Shown here piece after piece: positions 1-5,979 of a DNA stretch of 7,007 nt. Each line of letters opens with the position of its first letter. The first letter of the stretch is position 1. A program made the position numbers and the translations under genes. The notes under the pieces were generated by a model. That model worked only from the letters and a program-made list of their open reading frames with translations, was not told where the DNA came from and did not search any database. This DNA comes from Acidobacteriota bacterium (lineage in GTDB: Bacteria > Acidobacteriota > Terriglobia > Terriglobales > Acidobacteriaceae). The stretch covers positions 1 through 7,007 of the forward strand of contig JAJZNH010000477.1 in assembly GCA_021811745.1 (NCBI GenBank). The letters run 5' to 3'.

Positions 1-773
1 TCTACACCGAACTGGAGGTGCGCGGCGCGCGCACCGATTTGCATTCGGGCATGTACGGCGGCGCGGCGCCCAATCCCTTTGTTTCCCTGGCCCAGATTCT
101 GGCCAAGCTCAAGGACGAAAATGGCCGCATCCTGATTCCGGGCTTCTATGACGATATCGTTCCTCCCAGTGCGGAGGAGTTGGCTGCCTGGCGCAGTCTG
201 CCCTTCGACGAGGAGCAGTACAGGATCGCAGAAGTCGGATCCAAACAATTGGTGGGCGAGGCCGGCTATAGCGTCCTCGAGCGTACCTGGGCCCGGCCGA
301 CGCTGGATGTGCACGGCATTCCGGGCGGTTTTATCGGCGCCGGCGCCAAAACTGTGATTCCAGCCAAGGCGGTCGCCAAGGTGTCCATGCGCCTGGTTCC
401 AGGCATGACTCCAGCCAAGACCTTCGCCCTCTATAAGGGTTATGTCGAGGACATCGCATCGCAGGGCGTTGAGGTTGAGGTCAGGCTTTTCAACTCCGGC
501 GATCCCTGCCTCATTCCCGTCGACAACCCCTACATCCAGGCGGCAACCCGGGCCCTGCGCGAGGTGTGGGGCAGGGATACCGTCTTTATTCGCTCCGGCG
601 GCTCCATTCCCATTGTCGGCGACTTCTCCCGTCACCTGGGTCTGCCCAGCGTGATGATGGGTTTTGGCCTTCCCGACGACAACCTTCACGCACCCAATGA
701 AAAGTTCGATTTGGAAAACTATGCGCTGGGAATCGAGTCGGTAATCCGCTTCCTGGAGGAAGTAGGGCGGTGA
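1..773 (+). CDS. M20-family zinc dipeptidase, C-terminal part (5' end outside window)
   Basis: The reading frame is open from the first complete codon (position 3) to the TGA at 771-773, giving about 256 residues. Family members run about 450 residues, so roughly 200 N-terminal residues, with most of the zinc ligands, lie to the left of the window. Visible M20 hallmarks are RTDLHSGMYGGAAPNP at the start of the dimerisation (lid) domain, IPAKAVAKVSMRLVPG in its second half, RSGGSIPIV, and GLPDDNLHAPNE near the end. The His of LHAPNE is the last metal ligand in this family, and the DLHSG His reaches the partner active site in carnosinase-like dimers. These motifs fit the cytosolic dipeptidase/CNDP-like branch, which hydrolyses small peptides, better than ArgE or DapE. 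Exact substrate cannot be read from sequence. The internal GTG at 18 is not a start, because homology continues upstream of it. Confidence 0.93.
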   Translation, partial: YTELEVRGARTDLHSGMYGGAAPNPFVSLAQILAKLKDENGRILIPGFYDDIVPPSAEELAAWRSLPFDEEQYRIAEVGSKQLVGEAGYSVLERTWARPTLDVHGIPGGFIGAGAKTVIPAKAVAKVSMRLVPGMTPAKTFALYKGYVEDIASQGVEVEVRLFNSGDPCLIPVDNPYIQAATRALREVWGRDTVFIRSGGSIPIVGDFSRHLGLPSVMMGFGLPDDNLHAPNEKFDLENYALGIESVIRFLEEVGR

Positions 774-842
774 ACTGCGGCATAGAAAAAAGCGACCATC
801 AGCCGGTGAGGAAAGACCCTAACATGTCACCTGCATCCTTTT

Positions 843-898
843 CGGGCTAAAGCTCCAACGATTGTGCTGGCCTTGTCGGTGCGGCTGAAGCCATGCAC
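843..898. repeat. Two related GGCTRAAGC stem-loop motifs between the dipeptidase and mobA
   Basis: The 188-bp gap holds two similar short motifs, CGGGCTAAAGCTCC at 843-856 and GCGGCTGAAGCCAT at 881-894. The second can fold: GTGC (879-882) pairs with GCAC (895-898), and GGC (883-885) pairs with GCC (890-892) around a TGAA loop, with AT bulged. The first folds less well. They may be degenerate REP-like palindromes or simply transcript structure in the mobA leader. There is no T-run, so neither is a good intrinsic terminator. I saw no convincing molybdenum cofactor riboswitch here. Confidence 0.25.
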
Positions 899-961
899 CT
901 TCAAAAATCAACTTACGCCGCAGGCTCCTAAGGTCCTGGGGAGAACGAGGACATTCGAATC

Positions 962-1618
962 ATGATTATGCATCCGGCCCAGGATGCTGTCGGCTTCGTC
1001 CTCGCTGGCGGCTTATCGAGTCGTATGGGGCGGGACAAGGCACTGCTGATGCTCGATGGCAGACCGCTGGTCGAGAACGCACTGTCGATTCTGCGTCAGG
1101 CCGGCCTACCGGCTTCGATCTCTGGCGCGCGTACTCCTTTGGCATCTTGCGCCCCCGTCGTTCCGGATACCAAACCTGGCTTGGGGCCTTTGGGCGGGGT
1201 CTGTGCCGCACTGGCCTCCATGCCGTCCCAGCATGCGGCCTTTTTGCCTGTCGATCTGCCCCTGCTGCCGGCTTCGCTGCTGCTCTTCCTCCTTCATCAC
1301 GCCAGGATGACCGGTAGGGCAGTCACCGTGGCTGCCGTGAACGGTGATGCGCAGACGTTTCCAGTGGTGCTGAAGCGTACTGCCCTTCCTGCCCTTAAAG
1401 ACGAGCTTGACGCTGGTCGTGCCGGATGCTTTTCGGCATTTCAGACCGCAGCAGCCAGCCTGGGCGAGCCTCTGAGCGTGGTTCCCGTCGAACTGCTTGC
1501 CCAGGTGGGCCAGGTGGACCATCCGGCCGCGATCCCGGTCGCGCACTGGTTCTTGAATGTCAACACGCCGCCCGATCTGCGCCGTGCGTCGGCGCTGCGA
1601 AGAGCGCCCATCGCGTAA
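962..1618 (+). CDS. mobA: Molybdenum cofactor guanylyltransferase MobA
   Basis: This 218-residue protein matches the MobA family, which transfers GMP from GTP to molybdopterin-bound molybdenum to make the MGD cofactor of DMSO-reductase-type oxidoreductases in the cytosol. Seen directly: the nucleotide-binding signature LAGGLSSRMGRDK (14-26), VPDTKPGLGPLGGV (67-80), the metal-binding Asp region FLPVDLPLL (94-102, usually CDMPF), QTFPVV (131-136) and the family's C-terminal FLNVNTPPDL (197-206). Length is normal, slightly long at the C terminus. The ATG at 962 has a GAGG at 947-950, 11 nt away; a second in-frame ATG at 968 is possible and changes only two residues. No other moa/mob/moe gene is in view, so its partner enzymes are elsewhere. 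The ABC gene starts 15 bp after the stop, suggesting one transcript. The related MobA-like nucleotidyltransferases of molybdopterin cytosine transfer are less likely, given the NVNTPPDL ending. Confidence 0.9.
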   Translation: MIMHPAQDAVGFVLAGGLSSRMGRDKALLMLDGRPLVENALSILRQAGLPASISGARTPLASCAPVVPDTKPGLGPLGGVCAALASMPSQHAAFLPVDLPLLPASLLLFLLHHARMTGRAVTVAAVNGDAQTFPVVLKRTALPALKDELDAGRAGCFSAFQTAAASLGEPLSVVPVELLAQVGQVDHPAAIPVAHWFLNVNTPPDLRRASALRRAPIA

Positions 1619-1633
1619 GCTGGTTGCACGGCA

Positions 1634-2515
1634 ATGTCGGAAGCCTCCTCCCAACCCGAACCCTTGGAACCGCTGATACCGCTGGCCGCCGAGCTGGATG
1701 CGTTTAATGCGCCACCTGCCGCCGGCGAATCGCTCTCCATTGCTCCCCCGGGGCCGCCGCCTTTCGGTCCGGTCATCGCTTTTGACAGGGTCTCCATCTC
1801 CTTCGATGGCCGGGCTGTCTTGGAGAACATCAGCTTTACCGTGGACCGCGGCCATACACTCTGCATCCTCGGTCGCAGTGGTGTAGGCAAGTCCGTGACC
1901 CTGCGCATGCTCATGGGTTTTCTGAAGCCCGATTCCGGCTCTATCCACGTGGAGGGCCAGGAGATCACCGGCCTCGACGAAGAAGGCTTGCGCGCCATTC
2001 GCAAACGGGTGACGATGGTCTTCCAGAACGGCGCCCTCTTCGATTCGCTGAGTGTTCGAGAAAATGTCGCCTTTCCGCTGCGGGAGCGCGGCGGCTTGGC
2101 AGAGGACCAGCTCCAGCAGATTGTTGACCGTCTGATCGAACTGGTGGGTGCCGAGGATGCAATCGACGTGCTGCCGGCCAGCCTCTCCACGGGGCGCAAG
2201 CGCGCCGTCGCGATTGCCCGCGCATTGGCTGCGCAGCCAGAGATCGTGCTCTACGACGAGCCGACCACCATGGTCGATCCCATCATCGCACGGCGTCTCG
2301 GCAACCTCATTCAACGTCTCAAGCAGCAGCGCGGTTACACCAGCATTGTCGTCACCCACGATATGCGCGTTGCCGAGCGCCTTGCTGATACCGTCCTGTT
2401 CCTCGATCAGGGGCAGGCCCGCTTTTTGGGTCCGCTGTCGGACTTTGTAGGCTCCGGCGACTCCGACATTCAACAGTTTCTTAGTCTCGATGCCTACCGG
2501 TTACCTTCGGAATAA
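1634..2515 (+). CDS. MlaF/Ttg2A-type ABC transporter ATP-binding protein with variant signature motif
   Basis: A 293-residue ABC ATPase of the Mla (MCE, phospholipid/organic solvent) transporter class. Walker A is GRSGVGKS (80-87), the Q-loop is VFQNGALFDSLSVRENV (Q131), Walker B is IVLYDEP (204-210) and the switch His is in VVTHD (H242). NGALFDSLSVRENVAFPLRE and YDEPTT-DPI are typical of MlaF, which powers lipid movement across the periplasm together with the MlaE permease and MlaD. Two oddities are visible. The signature is LSTGRKRA (184-191) rather than LSGGxxxR, and the D-loop reads MVDP instead of GLDP. The first ~45 residues form a Pro/Ala-rich extension before the conserved domain begins. 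No mlaE or mlaD is adjacent, so partners must be encoded elsewhere. There is no clear Shine-Dalgarno before the ATG; translation is probably coupled to mobA, 15 bp upstream. Confidence 0.88.
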   Translation: MSEASSQPEPLEPLIPLAAELDAFNAPPAAGESLSIAPPGPPPFGPVIAFDRVSISFDGRAVLENISFTVDRGHTLCILGRSGVGKSVTLRMLMGFLKPDSGSIHVEGQEITGLDEEGLRAIRKRVTMVFQNGALFDSLSVRENVAFPLRERGGLAEDQLQQIVDRLIELVGAEDAIDVLPASLSTGRKRAVAIARALAAQPEIVLYDEPTTMVDPIIARRLGNLIQRLKQQRGYTSIVVTHDMRVAERLADTVLFLDQGQARFLGPLSDFVGSGDSDIQQFLSLDAYRLPSE

Positions 2516-2519
2516 GGTA
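2502..2519 (+). terminator. Stem-loop across the ABC ATPase stop codon, possible weak terminator
   Basis: TACCTT (2502-2507) and AAGGTA (2514-2519) form a perfect 6-bp stem around a 6-nt loop that includes the start of the TAA stop. A second small palindrome, CTGT-CGG-ACAG, follows at 2520-2530. Neither has a following T-run and the stem is AT-rich, so terminator function is doubtful. Confidence 0.2.
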
Positions 2520-2703
2520 TCTGTCGGACAGTAATCTTCATTCGCAAAGATTTTACTTGCCATGAATCGGTTTTGGAGCCATCCTGTAAAAAATCAGCTT
2601 TTCCAGAGACAAGGGGCGGGCAGAGGCCGGAAGCTCGTAGGGGCCTGAAGGGGGCAAATGGCGCATTGGTTCATCGCTGTCATTTCATTACCTTCATTGC
2701 CTT

Positions 2704-2734
2704 GGGACATATCCGAAACGACAGGATATTCCCC
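2704..2734. promoter_or_regulatory. Imperfect hairpin upstream of the small ORF
   Basis: ATATCC (2709-2714) pairs with GGATAT (2724-2729) around a 9-nt loop. GGG (2704-2706) pairs with CCC (2732-2734) outside a 2-nt mismatch. It ends 24 bp before the ATG at 2758, so it could be an operator or a leader-RNA structure. Function is unknown. Confidence 0.25.
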
Positions 2735-2757
2735 AGCCACGAGATAGGAGAGGCGTT

Positions 2758-2877
2758 ATGTGTGTCCGAGTCTGTGCGATGTTGTGCAGACACGCGCATG
2801 TGAGGCCATCGAGTTCCATGCTTCCTATGTTGCCTTGTACTGGTGAGAGGCAAACCCAGTCGATGTTGGCATGCTGA
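2758..2877 (+). CDS. Possible 39-residue Cys-containing small protein or leader peptide
   Basis: The only support is a good Shine-Dalgarno, AGGAGAGG at 2746-2753, four bases before the ATG at 2758, and an open frame to the TGA at 2875-2877. The peptide begins MCVRVCAMLCRHAH and is rich in Cys, Arg and Met, with no recognised domain. Cys at positions 2, 6 and 10 form a regular four-residue spacing. It could be a short real protein, a leader peptide, or the 5' end of a frameshifted gene whose end is the coding-like tail finishing at 2941. I do not recognise it. Chance occurrence is quite possible. Confidence 0.2.
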   Translation: MCVRVCAMLCRHAHVRPSSSMLPMLPCTGERQTQSMLAC

Positions 2878-3082
2878 AGAGAGACTGAAACAGGCGGGGC
2901 TGAGCACAGAAGAGCGCACGAGACTGCTCGAACGACGGTGAGCTGTGAACTAGCTCAAGTGTTTTGCCGGGTTACGGGTCCAAGGAAACACTGCGGCCTT
3001 CGATTCACCACATGGTTCTCTCCTCACTCGGCAAGTGCCTGTCAAACCTAGAGCATTCGAATGTCTGAGGTCTGCAAGCGCT

Positions 3083-4600
3083 ATGGCTCCATCGGAGTTT
3101 TGGCAGAGACTGTCGGCGTCTATCGTTTCGGTTCGCCGCGGAGAGGGCGGGACGAGCGGAGATGTACCCCGCGGCGGCCAGTCGGCGGCCAGGTTCTGGA
3201 TGATTGTGGATGTCCTCACCGTGGTCGTGGCCTCCGCATTTGCAACTCTTCACCGGTTCGGAACTGGGCCGGAGCGGACAGCGCGGGAGTTCTGGCGGGA
3301 CAAGCTGATTCCCGGCCGCTCAATGGACATTCTGCTGGCGTTCTTATGCGGATTCGTGCTGGTCCTGATCGTCACCAGCCGTCGGCTGAACCTGTACGAG
3401 CCCACGCGGTTGAACGGATTTCTCCATGAGCAAAGGCTGAACGCGCAGGCGTTTTTAACCTCCGGGCTGCTGCTGACCGGCGCTCTGTATTTGCTCCATG
3501 CTGAGGACATTCCGCGGACAATCGTGTTGTTGACTGTGGCGCTGGCTGGCGGGCTGGCCGGTTGCCGGCGGCTGCTCTGCAGGACCTTGCTGTATCGCCG
3601 CTTCGCGCGCGGAATAGGCACACGCAACGTGCTGATCGTGGGCAGGGGGCCGGAGGCGCATGCCCTCCGCAATCATCTGGACAGCCTTCAGCATTTGGGC
3701 TACACCTTCAAGGGTTTCATCGATTTTCACGGCGCGAAGTCTTGCAGCACGGTGTCGGCCGGCGAGGTGGTAGGGACACTTGATACGCTCTTCCAGGACG
3801 CTCGCAAGCATTTTGTGGACGAGATATTTTTCACCGCCACCTGCGAGCGGGGCATCATTTCCAATGTGGCGGAGCAGGCGCGGATTCACGGGGTGGACCT
3901 GCGCGTAGTGCCAGACTTGTACGATGGCCTCGCCTGGAACAGCCCCATCGAATACATCGGGCAGTTTCCCACTATCCCCCTGCACTATAGGCGTGTACCG
4001 GAGCTGGGGCTGCTGTTCAAGCGCGCCTTCGACATTCTCTTTTCCCTGACCTCGTTGGTCTTCTTGTCGCCTCTGTTGGCTGCCATCGCCGTGGCGATCA
4101 AGATGGACTCGCCTGGGCCCGTGTTCTACACCTCAGAGCGCATTGGAAAAAAGAGACAGGTATTCCGGTGCATCAAGTTTCGCACCATGGTGCGTGACGC
4201 CGAGACACGCCTCTCCGAGATTATGCAGATGAACGAGCGCGACAGCGTGTTGTTCAAGATATCCAACGATCCGCGCATCACGCGGCTGGGACGGCTTTTG
4301 CGCAAGTATTCGCTCGATGAGCTGCCGCAGTTCATCAACGTGCTGCGCGGCGACATGAGCGTAGTGGGTCCGCGTCCGCCGATCGCCAGCGAGGTAAAAG
4401 AGTACAAGCTCAGTCACCTGCGGCGGCTGGACGTGACTCCTGGGGTCACCGGGTTGTGGCAGGTCCAGGGCCGGCAGGATCCCTCGTTCGCCAGCTATGT
4501 CTCGCTCGATGTGTCCTACATCGACAACTGGAGCGTCTGGCTAGACTTCAAAATTATCCTCCGCACCATTGCCGTTGTCGTCGCCGGGACCGGATCGTAA
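3083..4600 (+). CDS. Polyprenyl glycosylphosphotransferase initiating exopolysaccharide synthesis (WcaJ/WbaP-like)
   Basis: This inner-membrane enzyme would transfer a sugar-1-phosphate from a UDP-sugar to undecaprenyl phosphate, the first step of exopolysaccharide, capsule or O-antigen repeat-unit assembly. Counting from the upstream GTG at 3035, four hydrophobic segments lie near residues 53-72, 98-114, 138-154 and 160-180. A Rossmann-like CoA-binding-type domain begins at VLIVGRGPEA (199-208). A membrane (re-entrant) helix lies at 331-355, followed by the catalytic bacterial sugar transferase domain: GPVFYTSERIGKKR, FRCIKFRTMVRDAE, LRKYSLDELPQFINVLRGDMSVVGPRPP and TPGVTGLWQVQGR. The Asp-Glu pair of SLDELPQ is the known catalytic-site motif. 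I prefer the ATG at 3083 (505 residues): GTG 3035 has no Shine-Dalgarno and the skipped residues show no motif, though the GAGG before 3083 is 12 nt away. The sugar cannot be read; Glc-1-P or Gal-1-P are the usual ones. No glycosyltransferases, Wzx or Wzy are adjacent. Confidence 0.92.
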   Translation: MAPSEFWQRLSASIVSVRRGEGGTSGDVPRGGQSAARFWMIVDVLTVVVASAFATLHRFGTGPERTAREFWRDKLIPGRSMDILLAFLCGFVLVLIVTSRRLNLYEPTRLNGFLHEQRLNAQAFLTSGLLLTGALYLLHAEDIPRTIVLLTVALAGGLAGCRRLLCRTLLYRRFARGIGTRNVLIVGRGPEAHALRNHLDSLQHLGYTFKGFIDFHGAKSCSTVSAGEVVGTLDTLFQDARKHFVDEIFFTATCERGIISNVAEQARIHGVDLRVVPDLYDGLAWNSPIEYIGQFPTIPLHYRRVPELGLLFKRAFDILFSLTSLVFLSPLLAAIAVAIKMDSPGPVFYTSERIGKKRQVFRCIKFRTMVRDAETRLSEIMQMNERDSVLFKISNDPRITRLGRLLRKYSLDELPQFINVLRGDMSVVGPRPPIASEVKEYKLSHLRRLDVTPGVTGLWQVQGRQDPSFASYVSLDVSYIDNWSVWLDFKIILRTIAVVVAGTGS

Positions 4601-4844
4601 GGCTGCCCTCGCGTTACTGTCTCCTGTTCCTTCCCATTTCCAGCCAAGTGCAGCGAGTGGGTCGGCCTCCGCTCCCGCTGTCTGGCCGTCATGCTCCGCT
4701 CGGCGCCAACAATGGGAGTTCCCAGCCCGCATATCTCGTGCGCCCCTCACAGCTCGTGAAATATGCCCCCCTAGAACGTGCAGAAGCCGCGCTCGGCGCC
4801 TCGCCCGCGGCACATTTGGAGTGTGACGCCAGGGTTCTAAAGGC

Positions 4845-4850
4845 TACAAT
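4845..4850 (+). promoter_or_regulatory. Possible -10 element for the secreted-protein gene
   Basis: TACAAT at 4845-4850 resembles a sigma-70 -10 box. No good -35 is found 16-18 bp upstream (TGTGAC at 4822-4827 is the nearest), and transcription from it would leave a leader of only about 13 nt before the ATG at 4870. Weak support. Confidence 0.25.
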
Positions 4851-4869
4851 CGCTGCGAGGATCGTTCCC

Positions 4870-5673
4870 ATGGATTTTGCCCGCTGCTCTGTTGTATTCC
4901 TTGCGCTTGGTTGCGCGCCGGTCTTGCTCAGCTCGCAGTCGTCCACTGTCTCGCCGAAGGCTCCCACTTGGGCTCAACCCGGCACCGCCACCCGCGTCCA
5001 GGTGGCCCCGCCGCCAGACTTTCATCGTCCCCCGCGCATCTACGCCGGCCGCATCGGCATTTTCGACGGACAGGCGGACGTGGGCAGCGCCCTGGTTCCC
5101 GGCAGCGCTTCCTACAACGCAGCCACCGGAGCGTACACTATCAACTCGGCCGGCTATAACGTGTGGTACACCCGCGACGAGTTTCGTTTCCTATGGAAGA
5201 AGATGTCGGGGAATGTCTCGCTGGCCGCCGGCATCAACTTTCCGCGTCCCGGCTACGGTGACCGCAAGGCCGTGCTCATCATCCGCCAGAGCCTGGCCGA
5301 CGACGCCAAGGAGGCGCTGGTGGCGCTGCACGGCGCGGGTATGATCCAGCTTGCCGAGCGGCCGGACACCGATGTGCGCGTCAAGGACACGGAATACCGC
5401 GTCGGAGGCCGCGGGCGCCCCGGCGGCAAAACACCCGATTCGCTCGTTACCATCGACGCCCAGCGCATCGGCATCCAGAAGCGCGGCGACGAGTTCACGC
5501 TCTGGGTCAGCCTTGAGGGTGAGCCCATGCACCAGTTCGGCCCGCCCATTCATCTGCATCTGAACGGGCCGTTCTATGTAGGCATCGGCTTCTGCTCCCA
5601 CCTGCCCACCACGGTGGACACGGCGGTGCTTTCGCACGTTGTGCTGGTGAATGCCGCCGGGCGGGTCAAGTAG
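4870..5673 (+). CDS. Secreted beta-rich protein resembling the N-terminal domain of acidobacterial TolB-like proteins
   Basis: A 267-residue protein. The ATG at 4870 has GAGGA at 4857-4861, eight bases away; the frame is open further upstream, but that part overlaps the previous gene and looks like noise. Residues 1 to about 22 form a signal peptide with a hydrophobic core (SVVFLALGCAPVLLSS); the Cys at 15 could suggest a lipoprotein, but no clear lipobox is seen. A Pro-rich linker follows to about 55. From GRIGIFDGQADVGSA (60-74), through YNVWYTRDEFRFLWKKMSG, RKAVLIIRQSLADDAKEAL, GIQKRGDEFTLWVS and GPFYVGIGFCSH, it reads as a beta-sandwich (laminin-G/DUF1349-like) domain. From memory, the same pattern precedes PD40 beta-propeller repeats in acidobacterial proteins annotated as biopolymer transporter Tol; here the propeller is absent and the domain stands alone. 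A carbohydrate-binding role outside the cytoplasm is possible but unproven. Confidence 0.8.
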   Translation: MDFARCSVVFLALGCAPVLLSSQSSTVSPKAPTWAQPGTATRVQVAPPPDFHRPPRIYAGRIGIFDGQADVGSALVPGSASYNAATGAYTINSAGYNVWYTRDEFRFLWKKMSGNVSLAAGINFPRPGYGDRKAVLIIRQSLADDAKEALVALHGAGMIQLAERPDTDVRVKDTEYRVGGRGRPGGKTPDSLVTIDAQRIGIQKRGDEFTLWVSLEGEPMHQFGPPIHLHLNGPFYVGIGFCSHLPTTVDTAVLSHVVLVNAAGRVK

Positions 5674-5745
5674 AGAGCAGGGAATCGGACCAGAGGAAAG
5701 CAAACAGGAAACAATGAACGGCGCAGCGTGCGTACGGCGGTCATT

Positions 5746-5760
5746 CCTCCCGCAGGGAGG
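5746..5760. repeat. REP-like hairpin 1, 3-nt loop
   Basis: CCTCCC (5746-5751), loop GCA, GGGAGG (5755-5760): a perfect 6-bp stem with a 3-nt loop. It shares the CCC-GYA-GGG core with the hairpins at 5803 and 5870. It lies 73 bp after the stop of the secreted-protein gene and has no T-run. Confidence 0.6.
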
Positions 5761-5802
5761 GTATGGGAGTCTCTCCATTTCTTAAGATCCAGCGTCGGCG
5801 GA

Positions 5803-5821
5803 TTTCTCCCGTAGGGAGAAA
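5803..5821. repeat. REP-like hairpin 2, 3-nt loop
   Basis: TTTCTCCC (5803-5810), loop GTA, GGGAGAAA (5814-5821): a perfect 8-bp stem with a 3-nt loop and the same CCC-GTA-GGG core as hairpin 4. Second member of a cluster of four hairpins. Confidence 0.65.
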
Positions 5822-5831
5822 CCGAAAATAG

Positions 5832-5850
5832 CCCAGGATGAAATCCTGGG
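5832..5850. repeat. REP-like hairpin 3, 3-nt loop
   Basis: CCCAGGAT (5832-5839), loop GAA, ATCCTGGG (5843-5850): a perfect 8-bp stem with a 3-nt loop but a different stem sequence from the others. It starts 11 bp after hairpin 2, so the two may be halves of one composite repeat unit. Confidence 0.65.
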
Positions 5851-5869
5851 GAAGCAGCCCAAGCCAACC

Positions 5870-5890
5870 CGCCGTCCCGTAGGGCCGGCG
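5870..5890. repeat. REP-like hairpin 4, 3-nt loop with one mismatch
   Basis: CGCCGTCCC (5870-5878), loop GTA, GGGCCGGCG (5882-5890): 8 of 9 pairs form, with one T/C mismatch. The CCC-GTA-GGG core repeats that of hairpin 2. An alternative outer pairing, CCCGCC (5868-5873) with GGCGGG (5904-5909), would compete with it. Confidence 0.55.
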
Positions 5891-5979
5891 CGAAAGAACC
5901 GGTGGCGGGCTTCATATGACAAATGCGCCGCCGCTGGATTTGGTACGTGCCGCGGGTTCAATATAGGATTCTGCCTAAC

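Larger units (their letters stand above)
2516..3082. other. Long intergenic region before the glycosylphosphotransferase gene
   Basis: About 570 bp without a confident gene. What can be seen: an imperfect hairpin at 2704-2734; a 39-codon ORF at 2758-2877 preceded by a good Shine-Dalgarno; and, in another frame, a stretch open from 2804 to the TGA at 2939-2941. That stretch reads like the end of a protein (HAEERLKQAG, then LSTEERTRLLERR). The different frames look coding in turn, which would fit a small gene broken by frameshifts, but could be chance in GC-rich DNA. The last 130 bp (2945-3082) contain nothing I recognise apart from the alternative GTG start at 3035. The length would also suit a regulated leader for exopolysaccharide synthesis, but no known riboswitch is apparent. 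Confidence 0.5.

Noticed and set aside
774..961. Moco riboswitch upstream of mobA
   Set aside because: Considered because of the gene's function, but I could not identify the conserved paired elements of the Moco RNA motif; only simple stem-loops are seen.
1106..2473. 455-codon antisense ORF opposite mobA and the ABC ATPase gene
   Set aside because: It is a shadow frame of two well-supported genes, produced by GC-rich codon bias. Its translation is low-complexity, rich in Arg, Gly and Gln, with no recognisable motif.
2573..2803. 76-codon + strand ORF in the intergenic region
   Set aside because: No ribosome binding site and no protein-like features; probably a chance opening.
4456..4869. 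Upstream extension of the secreted-protein frame, overlapping the end of the glycosylphosphotransferase
   Set aside because: The extension overlaps catalytic-domain coding sequence in another frame and reads as noise. A signal peptide begins at the ATG at 4870, with GAGGA eight bases before it.
5191..5778. 195-codon antisense ORF opposite the secreted-protein gene
   Set aside because: No motif or ribosome binding site was seen. It overlaps a gene with a clear signal peptide and domain pattern, so it is a shadow frame.
5746..5890. CRISPR array
   Set aside because: The repeated units are short palindromes with unequal spacing and differing sequence; there are no direct repeats of 24-40 bp with uniform spacers and no cas genes.
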